A stretch of DNA of 64,000 bases from assembly GCA_041395565.1 (NCBI GenBank), contig JAWLAI010000005.1, forward strand, positions 1 through 64,000, given 5' to 3'. The stretch is from Pseudomonadota bacterium (GTDB lineage: Bacteria > Pseudomonadota > Gammaproteobacteria > UBA9214). The position numbers and the translations under genes are program-made. Under the pieces are notes generated by a model, which searched no databases, was not told where the DNA came from, and was given only the letters and a program-made list of their open reading frames with translations. The first letter of the stretch is position 1, and every line of letters begins with the position of its first letter. Shown one piece after another: positions 45,262 through 55,520 of this stretch.

Positions 45262-45475
45262 CGCGAATGATCTCCGACCGGCAATGACGGCGGAACCTGG
45301 TGCGCAGCCGGCTGCCCAGCGGCACGGAGACGAAACGCAGCGCTAGGGCGCTGCGGCGGTACCCGGGTTCCCGCGCTCGGGTGGCGCTGCCGCCGACCGG
45401 CGCCGGCATGAGAGCGTTGCCGGCCAGCCCCTGTCTGGTGTGACGCCTCAGCGTCATTGCGGGCCGACCCGGCCA
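45262..45475. repeat. REP-like palindromic region
   Basis: CCGTCATTGCCGG on the minus strand (about 45278-45292) and GCGTCATTGCGGG on the plus strand (45450-45466) bracket GC-rich hairpins such as GCAGCG/CGCTGC. These are the same CGTCATT-type ends seen at 11106 and 17741. The 45259-45633 gap has no gene; its last 60 bases must hold the promoter of the YyaL-like gene. Confidence 0.45.
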
Positions 45476-45633
45476 CCTGGCGCCGCGCTACTGCGCGCCT
45501 CACTGCAGGTGCGATTGTCGGTACTCGGATACACTTGATTTCCTTACAAGATATAGGTGAGGTGGGCAGCTGTCACGCGACACCCGGCGGCGCATCGACT
45601 ATAGTACAACGCCCCGCTGGTGAATTCAGCCGC

Positions 45634-47724
45634 ATGAGTCAGAGCGCCGACTATACCAACCACCTCGCCGGTGAAACCAGTCCCTACCTGCTGCAACACG
45701 CGCGCAATCCGGTCGACTGGCATCCATGGGGCGCGGCGGCGCTCGAAAAGGCGCGTCGCGAACGCAAGCCCATCCTGCTGTCGATCGGTTATTCCGCCTG
45801 TCACTGGTGCCACGTCATGGCCCATGAGTCGTTCGAGGATCCGGCAACCGCCGCGCAGATGAACGCACAGTTCGTAAACGTGAAGGTCGACCGCGAGGAA
45901 CGCCCCGACCTCGACAAGATTTACCAGACGGCCCACTCGCTGCTGAACCGGCGACCCGGCGGCTGGCCGTTGACGGTCTTCCTCACCGCTGACGACCAGA
46001 CACCCTTCTTCGCCGGCACCTACTTTCCGGCCGCGCCACGTCACGGACTGCCCGCATTCCGCGAGGTGCTGCAGCGTATCACCGATTACCTCGCAACCCA
46101 TCCCGACCAGATTCAGGCACAGAACCGGTCACTGATCGAGGCGCTGCATGCGCTGCGCGACAGTCCGGTTGCCAGTGACATCCATACCCTGCCGCTGGAC
46201 AGTGCCCGCCAACTGCTGGAACAGACATTCGACGAACAGCACGGGGGTTTCGGTGCGGCGCCGAAATTCCCGCACCCGACCAGCCTGGAATATCTGCTGC
46301 GTCATTGGGCCGGCAGCCGCGGCACAGGGGCGGAACCGGACCGGCGCGCCCTGCACATGGTGACCTTCACCCTGGACCGGATGGCGCAAGGCGGCGTGTT
46401 CGACCAGGTGGGCGGCGGCTTCTGCCGCTACTCGGTCGACGGGCAATGGCTGATCCCGCACTTCGAGAAGATGCTCTATGACAACGGCGCACTGCTCGCG
46501 CTCTACGCCGAGGCCTGGGCGGCAACGCGCGATCCGCTCTACGAACGGGTCTGCCGGCAGACCGCCGACTGGGTGTTACGCGAGATGCAGGACGCGGCGG
46601 GAGGCTATTGCTCCAGCCTCGATGCCGACTCCGAAGGCGAGGAAGGCCGTTACTACGTCTGGACACCGGACGAGGTGCGCACACTGCTGGCAGCCGGCGA
46701 TTATCAATTGTGCGCACGCCACTTCGGACTGGACGGCGCGGCAAACTTCGCAGGCCGCTGGCACCTGTCCGTCCACCGCACGGTTGCCGAGCTGGCAGCG
46801 GAATACAACCGGGATGCGAGCGCGGTTGCAGCCGCCATCGAACAGGCACGCACACGGCTGCTGGAGGCCCGCCGGCACCGCATCGGGCCGGGGCGTGACG
46901 ATAAGGTGCTCACCGCCTGGAATGGCCTCATGATCCGGGGCATGGCGGTCGCCGCTCGCCACCTGGACGAACCGGCATGGGCCGCGTCGGCGCAGCACGC
47001 ACTCGATTTCATCAGGACCCGGCTGTGGCACGACGGGCGCCTGCTGGCCACCTGGAAGGACGGTCGCGCCCGGTTCAACGCCTACCTGGATGACTACGTT
47101 TACCTGATCGACGCCATCCTGGAACTGCAGCAGGTGCGCTGGCGCGACGGGGAGCTGGACTTCGCCCTGGCACTGGCCGAGGTCGTACTCGCGCGTTTTC
47201 GCGATCCCGCCGGCGGCTTTTATTTCACCTCCGATGACCATGAACAGCTCCTCGAGCGCCCGCGTGTCGACCATGACGAGGCCACACCCGCAGGTAACGG
47301 CATCGCTGCCAAGGTGTTCGGACGTCTCGGCCGGCTGCTCGCTGAACCACGCTACCTGCAGGCCGCGGAAGACACGCTCAGACACGCCTGGTCCGGCATG
47401 GAATCGATGCCGCACGTGCATGCCAGCCTGCTGGTCGCGCTGGAGGAACTGCTGCTGGGACAACAGTGCGTCATCATCCGCGGACAGGGCGCGCCACTGG
47501 AGACCTGGCGCAGGCTGGCCGCCAGTGATTACGGTCCGCGCCGCTTGACTCTGGCTCTACCCGATCACGCACAGTCCTTGCCGGATGCGCTGGCAGCGCG
47601 CGCGCCGACGCCGGGACAGACGACGGCCTATGTCTGCAGCGGCACTGCCTGCAGCCCGCCGGTCACCGACCGGCAGGCGTTCGCAAATCTGCTGGCGGCA
47701 CCAGCGGGATTGATGGCCCCGTAA
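45634..47724 (+). CDS. YyaL/DUF255 thioredoxin-domain protein
   Basis: The 696-residue protein begins ADYTNHLAGETSPYLLQHAR and NPVDWHPWGAAALEKARRER, the hallmark of the DUF255 (spermatogenesis-associated protein 20/YyaL) family. ILLSIGYSACHWCHVMAHES carries a CHWC redox motif in a thioredoxin-like domain, followed by an all-helical (alpha/alpha) barrel region (FPHPTSLEYLLRHWAGSRGT to the C-terminus) resembling AGE/glycoside-hydrolase folds. The role is unknown; links to redox control and sugar metabolism are proposed. ATG start at 45634. Confidence 0.9.
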   Translation: MSQSADYTNHLAGETSPYLLQHARNPVDWHPWGAAALEKARRERKPILLSIGYSACHWCHVMAHESFEDPATAAQMNAQFVNVKVDREERPDLDKIYQTAHSLLNRRPGGWPLTVFLTADDQTPFFAGTYFPAAPRHGLPAFREVLQRITDYLATHPDQIQAQNRSLIEALHALRDSPVASDIHTLPLDSARQLLEQTFDEQHGGFGAAPKFPHPTSLEYLLRHWAGSRGTGAEPDRRALHMVTFTLDRMAQGGVFDQVGGGFCRYSVDGQWLIPHFEKMLYDNGALLALYAEAWAATRDPLYERVCRQTADWVLREMQDAAGGYCSSLDADSEGEEGRYYVWTPDEVRTLLAAGDYQLCARHFGLDGAANFAGRWHLSVHRTVAELAAEYNRDASAVAAAIEQARTRLLEARRHRIGPGRDDKVLTAWNGLMIRGMAVAARHLDEPAWAASAQHALDFIRTRLWHDGRLLATWKDGRARFNAYLDDYVYLIDAILELQQVRWRDGELDFALALAEVVLARFRDPAGGFYFTSDDHEQLLERPRVDHDEATPAGNGIAAKVFGRLGRLLAEPRYLQAAEDTLRHAWSGMESMPHVHASLLVALEELLLGQQCVIIRGQGAPLETWRRLAASDYGPRRLTLALPDHAQSLPDALAARAPTPGQTTAYVCSGTACSPPVTDRQAFANLLAAPAGLMAP

Positions 47725-47801
47725 CCGCGGACAACAACGGCTGCGCCACGGAGCCATGGCCTGCCTGCACCGAACACGAACCACCGACCGGAGATCACTG
47801 C

Positions 47802-48227
47802 ATGAGCGATACCACCAACATACTGCAACTGCCCGGCGCGGCGCTGGCAGCCATCGAACGGGAGGACGACAGTTTCATCCTGCACTTTTCCCGCCTGTAC
47901 CTGCTACAGGAAATGGAAGGCGCATTCGAAGACTCGTTGTGGACACAGGCGCTCGATATCGTCATCCGCGGCGCCACGCTGGACGGCAGCCTGCCGGATT
48001 GCCCCTGCGTGATCCAGGGTGGCGACCTGACCGATAACATCTACACCTACCGTGACCATGCGCCGCTACCGATCAGATGGCGTGGTGCGGTGGGTTGCAG
48101 GCTTTTCGTCAGCGGCACCCGGGACGCCTTCGGTCTGCAGGGAACGGCTATGGAGGCGCGGCAGATCGACCATCCGCGTTACATCAAACACATCAAAAAA
48201 GACTGGCACATTTCCCAGGAATTATGA
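47802..48227 (+). CDS. Hypothetical cytoplasmic protein, 141 residues
   Basis: Starts MSDTTNILQLPGAALAAIER. Beta-rich: DDSFILHFSRLYLLQEMEGA, WTQALDIVIRGATLDGSLPD, IRWRGAVGCRLFVSGTRDAF and a basic tail (RYIKHIKKDWHISQEL). No signal, membrane helix or known motif. Follows the YyaL-like gene by 77 bases and may share its transcript. Function not recognised. Confidence 0.6.
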   Translation: MSDTTNILQLPGAALAAIEREDDSFILHFSRLYLLQEMEGAFEDSLWTQALDIVIRGATLDGSLPDCPCVIQGGDLTDNIYTYRDHAPLPIRWRGAVGCRLFVSGTRDAFGLQGTAMEARQIDHPRYIKHIKKDWHISQEL

Positions 48228-48494
48228 GTCCGCTTGGGCAACAACAGCGACACAAGGTGCTGCAGCCGGCGCACCCGATACCGACTTCACACCAGCCGCG
48301 TAACTGGCCCTCCCGCATATCCGCCCGCCCCGGCACGGGCTTCCCGCGACAGGCGGCACGTGCACCCTTGCCAGCGCCAGCGCTTGAAGGGACGTCGGCA
48401 CAAATACCCGCCGCGGACAGCCGCGTAACACCTTGCGCTGTTACCCGCATGCCGGGCAGCGACAATCCGTTACCACGAAAGTATGCGCAGCAGG

Positions 48495-48545
48495 CCGGCG
48501 CATAATACAAGTGTACTAGTACTTTGGTACTGCTTTTGCGCGCGG
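48495..48545. repeat. GTACT-box element, copy 1
   Basis: CCGGCGC-A-TAATAC, TGTACTAG, a 7-base spacer, then GTACT and a TGCGCG tail. The same order and spacing recur at 55521-55566. Two GTACT half-sites start 14 bases apart; GTACTAGTAC is also palindromic. The LuxR-type regulator starts about 130 bases downstream, after a TAATAT box (48605-48610) and a CGCCA/TGGCG hairpin with an AGGAC loop (48620-48634). The gap 48228-48675 holds no gene. Confidence 0.6.
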
Positions 48546-48675
48546 AGTTGCCGCCACACCCGTGCGTCTTGCGACCAGTCAATAAAGATGCTGATTTATA
48601 GGCATAATATATTGCTACTCGCCAAGGACTGGCGATAATCGAACAGAGAAAACAACAGGGACGTCCGGGGAACGC

Positions 48676-49344
48676 GTGAAAGATAGTCTCAAAATCCTGA
48701 TTGCCGATGATCACAGCCTGGTGCGCGAAGGGCTCAAGCTCGCCCTCGCCGGGCTGCCGACGCCCTCCGTGCCGGTCGAGGCGGCATCCGCCGCAGAAGT
48801 ACACACCGCCTTGGCGGCGCACGCTGACGTCGACCTGATCGTGCTGGATTTGCAAATGCCGGACGTCAACGAACTCGATCTGCTGACGGAACTCTGCAAT
48901 ATGCGCCCCGACATCCCGGTCGTGGTCGTATCCGCCAATGAGGACTGCCGCATCATGCAGCGCGCCATCGAACACGGCGCAGCCGGCTTCATCCCCAAGA
49001 GCGTCGCCAATGGCGTGCTGGTCAGCGCGCTGCAGCTGGTGCTGTCCGGGGGAGTCTACATACCCTCCGAACTGTTCGGCACAGGTGAAGCGGAATCGGT
49101 CCTGCGTACCGGCATCCACACCCCTGGTGCGCCGGTCACGCGCGACACCTTCACGACCCGGCAGCTGGATGTCCTGGAGCTGATGGCTGGCGGACACTCG
49201 AACAAATCCATCGCCAACCAGCTCGGACTCTCCGAACATACCATCAAGATCCATATCTCTGCCATACTCAGGATTTTGGACGTCAATAATCGTACCGAGG
49301 CGGCCATCGCCTGCAGAAAACTCGGACTGTTTGAGACACGCTGA
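48676..49344 (+). CDS. LuxR/NarL-family response regulator
   Basis: The 222-residue regulator starts at GTG 48676 with a GGGGAA site. Receiver: ILIADDHSLVREGLKLALAG, VDLIVLDLQMPDVNELDLL with phospho-acceptor Asp58, VVVSANEDCRIMQRAIEHGA and AAGFIPKS. Output domain: FTTRQLDVLELMAGGHSNKS and IANQLGLSEHTIKIHISAIL, the LuxR helix-turn-helix. The GGVYIPSELF linker resembles AgmR/ExaE-type regulators. It is the nearest DNA-binding partner for the BarA-like kinase at 52566 and lies between GTACT-box copies, so it may bind them. Confidence 0.92.
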   Translation: MKDSLKILIADDHSLVREGLKLALAGLPTPSVPVEAASAAEVHTALAAHADVDLIVLDLQMPDVNELDLLTELCNMRPDIPVVVVSANEDCRIMQRAIEHGAAGFIPKSVANGVLVSALQLVLSGGVYIPSELFGTGEAESVLRTGIHTPGAPVTRDTFTTRQLDVLELMAGGHSNKSIANQLGLSEHTIKIHISAILRILDVNNRTEAAIACRKLGLFETR

Positions 49345-49457
49345 ACAAACAGCCAAACCGACGCGACAAGCTGCAGACCGGACCGCCCCGTGCAAATAAC
49401 GGGGGATGCGACTGCATCCCTGATAACAGGCATATGCCGACCACAGGGAGCCTACAC

Positions 49458-51566
49458 GTGATCCAAACCATGACTAGCCTGCGCCACGGCACCCTTGCCG
49501 CTCTGATGCTGCAGCTGGCCGCCACGCCGGCACTGGCAGCGACCGCCGCCGACAGCGCCCCCCTGGCACTGGCGGCGCTCGAGACAGAGGACGATTTTAC
49601 CGGCGCCATCGACACGGTCATCTCGGCCACCCGTATACGCCAGCCACTGACCGAGTCGCCCGCCTCGATCACCATCATCGACCGGGAGACCATCATCGCC
49701 TCCGGCGCCCTGGAGATCGCGGATGTCCTGCGCCTGGTACCCGGTATCCAGGTGTCCTATCCCCAGGGCAACCAGCTGGCCGTCACCTACCATGGCTTCG
49801 GTGATGCCTTCCCGCGCAGCATGCAGGTACTGATCGACGGGCGTTCGATCTACCAGCCCTCGTTCGCGGACGTGGACTGGGTGTTCCTCGGCATCGTGCC
49901 GGAAGACATCGAACGCATCGAGGTCATCCGGGGCCCGAACAGCCCGCTGTACGGCGCGAACGCCGTTTCGGGCGTCATCAACATCATCACCCGCATGCCC
50001 TGGCAGGACCGGGGCACGACTGCCCGGGTCACGGCCGGCGATCTGAATACCCGCCACGGCATGCTCCGGTATGCAGGGAAGCAGGACAAACTCGATTACC
50101 GCGTCACCCTCGACTACCAGGAGGACACCGGTCTGCCGGGCGACCTCAACTCGACCAACGACGGCCGCCGCCTGGGCGGACTTTCGCTGCGCGGGGTATG
50201 GAACCCGCGGCCGAGCGACGAATTCGATTTTCAGCTCGGTTACGCCGCCGGCGACCTCGGTGCCGGCGCCGAGCCGCAGAACGAACCGCCGCCGCACGAC
50301 AAGCAGGTATCCAGCGGCTACGGGCTGGTGAGTTGGCGCCGCGCCACCGCGGACGAAGCCGAACTGCGCTGGCAGTTCTATCACAACAACTACAACTCCG
50401 ACGACGACTACCGCGACCTGATCTGGCACGCCTACAGTTCGGTGAACCTGCCACTGACAGATGCACAGATACAGGCGCTGCTCGGCACGGGTCCGAACGA
50501 ATCGGCGGATTTCGGACTGTTCGACTACCGCGGCCAGCGTTACGACACCGAACTGCAGTACACCTCGCCGCAACGGGGCAAACTGCGCGGCATCGTCGGC
50601 GCCGGACTCCGGATCAACCGGCTGAAATCCGAGGTACTGACGAACCGGAACGACTGGATCGACGAATGGAGCGAACGCGTGTTCGCCAATGTGAGTTACC
50701 GCGCCACCGACCAGCTGTTGCTGAACGCCGGAGCGATGGCGGAAAACAGCGATGAATTCGGCGCCTACCTGTCGCCGCGTATCGCAGCGAACTGGCTGTT
50801 CAGCCCGCAACAGTCCGTGCGTCTGAGCTACACCCGCGCCAAGCGCAATCCGTCACTGGTCGAAAGCCATTTCAACAATGTCTACGAACTGGATGACGGC
50901 AGACCCTACCTGATCGATTTCATATCCGGCAACCCTGGCGCGGAAACCCTGAGTGCGCTGGAACTCGGCTATACCGGCTACTGGCTGGAGAACCGCCTGC
51001 TGGTCGATGCCAAGCTGTTCCGTGAAAAGACCACGGACCGCATCCACTTCGTCTCCGACCCGACCATCCAGCAGCCGATCCCGGCGATTCAGGGTCTGTT
51101 CACGGCATCGAGCCTGATCAACGAGGGCTATATCAGTACCGGCGGCGGCGAACTGCAGCTGAAATACCAGACCGGGCCACGCGATTTCATCTCCGCCCAG
51201 CTCGCGGTCCTCGACACGGATTTCGTCGAGGCCGAACAGATCAACCCGCCGGTTCAAGGCTTCTTCATCTACGATATCGCTCCGCACTATACGGCGAGCC
51301 TGCTGGCGAGCAAGTCGCTGCCGCACGGTTTCGAGGCCAGCATCGCCGGCTACCACCTGTCCCAGCTGATCTGGCTCGGCGACGGCGACCGACTCGAGGA
51401 TTACAAGCGGGTCGACCTGAGGCTGGCACGGCGCTGGCGCAGCAGCGATGCAAACCTGATGCTGGAGGCAATCGTACAGAATCTCGGCAACGCTTATTAC
51501 ACCTTCCGTGACGAGAACGTTTTCGATACCCGGGCCTTCCTGCGCCTGACGGTCGAATTCAGATAA
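49458..51566 (+). CDS. TonB-dependent outer-membrane receptor
   Basis: The 702-residue receptor starts at GTG 49458 (GGGAG site; ATGs at 49434 and 49470 are alternatives). Signal peptide LAALMLQLAATPALA. Plug domain: DTVISATRIRQPLTESPASI, DVLRLVPGIQVSYPQGNQLA, SMQVLIDGRSIYQPSFADVD and IERIEVIRGPNSPLYGANAV. A 22-strand-type barrel follows to the C-terminal aromatic (FLRLTVEFR). Such receptors import siderophores, cobalamin or other scarce compounds by TonB energy. Genes for a binding protein and a hybrid kinase follow directly, implying the ligand is sensed as well as imported. Confidence 0.93.
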   Translation: MIQTMTSLRHGTLAALMLQLAATPALAATAADSAPLALAALETEDDFTGAIDTVISATRIRQPLTESPASITIIDRETIIASGALEIADVLRLVPGIQVSYPQGNQLAVTYHGFGDAFPRSMQVLIDGRSIYQPSFADVDWVFLGIVPEDIERIEVIRGPNSPLYGANAVSGVINIITRMPWQDRGTTARVTAGDLNTRHGMLRYAGKQDKLDYRVTLDYQEDTGLPGDLNSTNDGRRLGGLSLRGVWNPRPSDEFDFQLGYAAGDLGAGAEPQNEPPPHDKQVSSGYGLVSWRRATADEAELRWQFYHNNYNSDDDYRDLIWHAYSSVNLPLTDAQIQALLGTGPNESADFGLFDYRGQRYDTELQYTSPQRGKLRGIVGAGLRINRLKSEVLTNRNDWIDEWSERVFANVSYRATDQLLLNAGAMAENSDEFGAYLSPRIAANWLFSPQQSVRLSYTRAKRNPSLVESHFNNVYELDDGRPYLIDFISGNPGAETLSALELGYTGYWLENRLLVDAKLFREKTTDRIHFVSDPTIQQPIPAIQGLFTASSLINEGYISTGGGELQLKYQTGPRDFISAQLAVLDTDFVEAEQINPPVQGFFIYDIAPHYTASLLASKSLPHGFEASIAGYHLSQLIWLGDGDRLEDYKRVDLRLARRWRSSDANLMLEAIVQNLGNAYYTFRDENVFDTRAFLRLTVEFR

Positions 51567-51588
51567 GCCACTGGCAACGGCGGGTCGC

Positions 51589-52569
51589 ATGGTCAGGGCT
51601 TTCCGGTTGGGTCACAGGAGTGCGCACGGCAGCAGCCGGTGGTGCGCGCTGCTGGCCGCTGCCCTGCTGTTCGCAGGGCAGCCCTGCGCCCGCGCCACCG
51701 GGGTGCTGGTCGTCGCCAGCAGCAGCGCCGACCTCTACAGCCGCTTCATCGAGCGCTTCACCGCTGACCTCGCCGCGGCGCCAGGCGGCACGCCGGCAAT
51801 CGATGTCAGCGTCGATTATCTCGACGCGGCAGCGATCACGGACGCGCAGCTCAAGGCCGCGGATATGATCGTCACCATCGGGACGAGCGCGGCGCGGGAG
51901 ATTGCAGCGCACGCGCACACGGCACCCGTACTTTATACCATCCTGCCGGAAAGCGTTTATCGGACACTGCCGGACGCAGCGGCTGGCTGCGCAAGGCAAT
52001 CCGCCATCTACATCGATCAGCCACTCGCCCGCCAGGCAGCCCTGGCAAGACTGATGTTCCCCGCGGCTGCCAGCTACGGCTTGCTGCTGGGTCCGACGTC
52101 GGATCAGCGCCGGGCCGAAGTCGAGGCACTGACAGCAAACAGCGACCGCAGGATCATCGCCAGATCCACCGGCCCCGAACCGAACATCTCCGTGGCCGCG
52201 AACGGATTGCTCCATGAAGCGGACTTGCTGCTCGCGGTCAACGATCCGCTCGTACTCAACCGCGAAAATGCGAAATGGCTGCTGTACTCGGCGTACCAGC
52301 GCAGACTGCCGGTGATCGGCTTCTCGCAGGCCTACGTCAAGGCCGGCGCTGCCGGCGCGGTCTACTCGGAACCCGAACAGATGGCCCGGCAGGCCGCCGA
52401 GATCGTGCTGGAGCGTGCCGGCAGGCCCGGCAAGTGCATGCCGGCGGCTGCGTTCCCGGCCTACTTCAGCATCGCCGTTAACCAGTCGGTCTGCAGCTCC
52501 CTGGGCGGCAGCGTCTGCGACGAGCAGCGCCTGGACGAGCGCATGATCAATGAAGGGTCCCGACCATGA
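51589..52569 (+). CDS. Periplasmic substrate-binding (ABC_sub_bind-type) protein
   Basis: The 326-residue protein has a signal peptide (WCALLAAALLFAGQPCARAT) and two Rossmann-like lobes: VDYLDAAAITDAQLKAADMI with VTIGTSAAREIAAHAHTAPV, and SYGLLLGPTSDQRRAEVEAL with LLHEADLLLAVNDPLVLNRE. This is the fold of the ABC_sub_bind/TrpX group. No ABC permease or ATPase is nearby; instead its stop overlaps the start of a hybrid kinase by 4 bases, so it probably feeds a sensor rather than a transporter. It follows the TonB receptor by 22 bases. Confidence 0.82.
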   Translation: MVRAFRLGHRSAHGSSRWCALLAAALLFAGQPCARATGVLVVASSSADLYSRFIERFTADLAAAPGGTPAIDVSVDYLDAAAITDAQLKAADMIVTIGTSAAREIAAHAHTAPVLYTILPESVYRTLPDAAAGCARQSAIYIDQPLARQAALARLMFPAAASYGLLLGPTSDQRRAEVEALTANSDRRIIARSTGPEPNISVAANGLLHEADLLLAVNDPLVLNRENAKWLLYSAYQRRLPVIGFSQAYVKAGAAGAVYSEPEQMARQAAEIVLERAGRPGKCMPAAAFPAYFSIAVNQSVCSSLGGSVCDEQRLDERMINEGSRP

Positions 52570-55328
52570 TGCGCATGATCAGAAACCTCGGCATCGGGCA
52601 GCGCATCCTGCTGTCCTTCACCATTCCCATGCTGCTGGTCATCCTGACGCTCGGGTACCGTATCACCAGCGGTTACATGACGGACGCCAGGAATGCGCTA
52701 GAGGCGCGGGGCGCACACATGGCGCGGCAGCTGGCGGCCCTGTGCGAATTCGGGCTGTATGCCCAGGATCCCGCCGAGCTGCAACGACAGCTGGACTCCG
52801 TTGCCCGCGAGGAGGACGTGGTGACGGCCAGCGTCAGCGATGCCAACGGCCGAGTCCTGGCCCGATCCGGCACAGCGGAGCTGCCCGACGCTCCTCAGCA
52901 GTCCGCGACCTTCAGGGCCATCGTCATGCGAACCGGCGTCAGCATCTCGGATTTCGAGGCTGAAACCGCCGCCGCCACGGTGCACAGCCCGGAGAATCCC
53001 GAACTTGGCCAGGTCACGCTGACGCTTTCCACCACCGGGCTGCTGGAGAACCTGCGCAACACCTTCATCTCCGGCAGCATACTCACCTTCACCGGACTGC
53101 TGGCCACCTTCCTGCTGGCATATCTCGTCGCCCGCAGCGTCTCCGCACCGATCAGGCATCTCACCGGTATTGTCGGCAAACTGACGGGAGGAGATCTCGC
53201 TGCGCGCAGCCGGCAGGGATCGCCGGGCGAACTCGGCAGCCTGGAAGCAGGCATCAACCAGATGGCGAACACGCTGCAGCATGCACAGGGCAAGCTGGCA
53301 CGGGAGATCGAGGATGCCACCGCCGCGTTGCAACATACGGTGACTGAACTGGAGCACAGGAATATCGAACTCAATCACGCACGCGACGAGGCGGTACGCG
53401 CCGCGGCCGCGAAGACCGACTTCCTCGCCCGCATGAGCCACGAGATCCGCACGCCGCTGAGCGCCATCATCGGATTCAACGAGCTGCTTGGCAAGACGCG
53501 CCTGACGGAAAACCAGCAGGAGTATTCGCGCACCATCAACCAGGCCGCCGCCCAGTTGCTGCAGGTTATCGAGGACATCCTGGGGTATTCACGCCTCGAG
53601 TCGGGGGCGGTAAAGCTGGAACTGTCGAAATTCAACCTGCACGACTGCCTCGAGAATGTCGTCAGCATGCTGAGTGCCACCGCGCACGAGAAACAGCTGG
53701 AACTGGTCCTCTACATCCACTCGGATGTGCCCCGCTTCATCATCAGCGACCAGAACCGGATCAGCCAGGTGCTCACCAATCTCGCCGCCAATGCCATCAA
53801 GTTCACAGAGACAGGCCATGTCATCGTCGAGATTTCCGTGCCCAACCCGGAACCGGATGACGTAACCATCATGTTCGCCGTCACCGATACCGGCATCGGC
53901 ATGAACGAAACCCAACTCGGCCAGATTTTTTCGCCATTCTACCAGGCTGATGATACTGCCAGCCGCAGACACGGCGGCACCGGCCTCGGACTCTCGATCA
54001 GCAAGCAGCTGGTGGAACAGCTGGGCGGCGCCATCCAGGTCAGCAGTAAGCAGGGTACAGGCTCGGTATTCAGTTTCACATTGAATTCGCCGCGGATCGA
54101 TCAGGACGGTAACGTGCCGGCGAAGATACTCGCCGGCAAGACGATCTGTGTTTTCGACCGCAACCCGTTTTCGCTGCGTGCCTTGCGCAACCGCTTTTTC
54201 ACCTGGGGCGCCACTGTTTTCAACACCTCGGATCCCGACCGCTTGCAGGAGATGCTGGCAACACTCGGCACGGGCGCCAACCCCTGCGACCTCGTGGTGG
54301 CGGGCATCGGCGGCGCCGAATTCGAGCGCAGCAACTGCGCCGGGCTGTGCCGGACCTACGCGCTGGCGGTACCGGTCCCGCGCCTGTTCCTGGTCAGCGC
54401 CGAGCTCGAAGACCCCGCCACGGACAGCAACTGCCGGGAGCACTGCCGCATCCTGTCCAAGCCGGTCAGGAGCGATCTGCTGCTGCGTACGGTCCGGACC
54501 CTGATCATGCTGCCCGATGAAGCGGGCACATCCATTATCGGCGCCACGCCCGGCCAGCCGGCCCAGGAAGCCCGGCCGGCCAGTGCAGGTCTGGAAGTCC
54601 TGGTGGTCGAGGACAACCACTTCAACCAGGAGCTGTTAAGCCAGATACTGGCTGAACTCGGCGTCAGGGCCACGCTTGCGGCCAACGGCAGCGAAGCCTG
54701 TGCGGTAGCCGACGTGCACCGCTTCGATATCATTTTTATGGATATCCATATGCCGGTGATGGGGGGGCTGGAAGCCGCACGCTACATCCGGCAGGGCATC
54801 AACCGTGACACGCCGATCATCGCACTCACAGCCGATGTGTTCACCGACCAGAATCATGCCCTCGCCAGCGCCGGCATCGACGACTGCCTGCTCAAACCGG
54901 TCTCCGCAACGCGCCTGACCGGGATGCTGGATACGTGGGGCCGACCCGGTGCGCGTGCGGCAGCGTCCGCCGGCACGGCAACCCTGTCGGCCGGCATGGC
55001 ACAGGCAGCCACAGCGGCTGGCAGCGGCTTACCGCCCGAATTTCACCAGCGTCTGCATCGCGAACTGGTCGCCCGGCTGCAGGCCCTGCGACTGGCGCAT
55101 GCCGCGGGCGACGAAGCGGCGATACGGGACCACGTGCACCAGCTCAAAGGCATTGTGGATTTCTTCCAGCTCGTAGACTTCCATGAAGCATTCAGACTGC
55201 TGCAAACGGCATTGCAGTCCCGTCAGGCGGCAGCCGCCGAGACGGCCATCGACAGGCTACAGGCAGTGCTGGCAGAAACATCACCCGAAACGGGGGAATG
55301 GCGACAGGAACGGGAACGCCAGCCGTGA
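52566..55328 (+). CDS. BarA-like hybrid histidine kinase (HAMP, two receivers, HPT)
   Basis: The 920-residue kinase has TM helices at about 13-33 and 168-190 flanking a periplasmic domain, a HAMP domain (SAPIRHLTGIVGKLTGGDLA), HisKA with LARMSHEIRTPLSA (His292), HATPase with GGTGLGLSI, a degenerate receiver lacking the Asp (TICVFDRNPFSLRALRNRFF), a true receiver (VLVVEDNHFNQELLSQ; IIFMDIHMPV with Asp726), and an HPT domain with VHQLKGIVDFF (His858). This order is that of BarA/GacS. It starts inside the binding-protein stop (ATGA overlap), so the periplasmic protein is the likely signal input. Likely output: the LuxR regulator at 48676. Confidence 0.93.
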   Translation: MMRMIRNLGIGQRILLSFTIPMLLVILTLGYRITSGYMTDARNALEARGAHMARQLAALCEFGLYAQDPAELQRQLDSVAREEDVVTASVSDANGRVLARSGTAELPDAPQQSATFRAIVMRTGVSISDFEAETAAATVHSPENPELGQVTLTLSTTGLLENLRNTFISGSILTFTGLLATFLLAYLVARSVSAPIRHLTGIVGKLTGGDLAARSRQGSPGELGSLEAGINQMANTLQHAQGKLAREIEDATAALQHTVTELEHRNIELNHARDEAVRAAAAKTDFLARMSHEIRTPLSAIIGFNELLGKTRLTENQQEYSRTINQAAAQLLQVIEDILGYSRLESGAVKLELSKFNLHDCLENVVSMLSATAHEKQLELVLYIHSDVPRFIISDQNRISQVLTNLAANAIKFTETGHVIVEISVPNPEPDDVTIMFAVTDTGIGMNETQLGQIFSPFYQADDTASRRHGGTGLGLSISKQLVEQLGGAIQVSSKQGTGSVFSFTLNSPRIDQDGNVPAKILAGKTICVFDRNPFSLRALRNRFFTWGATVFNTSDPDRLQEMLATLGTGANPCDLVVAGIGGAEFERSNCAGLCRTYALAVPVPRLFLVSAELEDPATDSNCREHCRILSKPVRSDLLLRTVRTLIMLPDEAGTSIIGATPGQPAQEARPASAGLEVLVVEDNHFNQELLSQILAELGVRATLAANGSEACAVADVHRFDIIFMDIHMPVMGGLEAARYIRQGINRDTPIIALTADVFTDQNHALASAGIDDCLLKPVSATRLTGMLDTWGRPGARAAASAGTATLSAGMAQAATAAGSGLPPEFHQRLHRELVARLQALRLAHAAGDEAAIRDHVHQLKGIVDFFQLVDFHEAFRLLQTALQSRQAAAAETAIDRLQAVLAETSPETGEWRQERERQP

Positions 55329-55520
55329 CGACCGCCTTTCCGGGCCATTTTCCCTGTCCTTGCCGTGCGACACGGCTCAGGGCCTGCGGCGGCAGGCATG
55401 GCGCAAACACCGTCACCCCGGGCGCCCGCGGTAGATGAGAACGCATGGCAAGCGCGCGGCTGATCTGGGCCGCGCGGCGCGCATTGCGGGCAACTGTACG
55501 ATGCGCGGGTGATTACGAGA

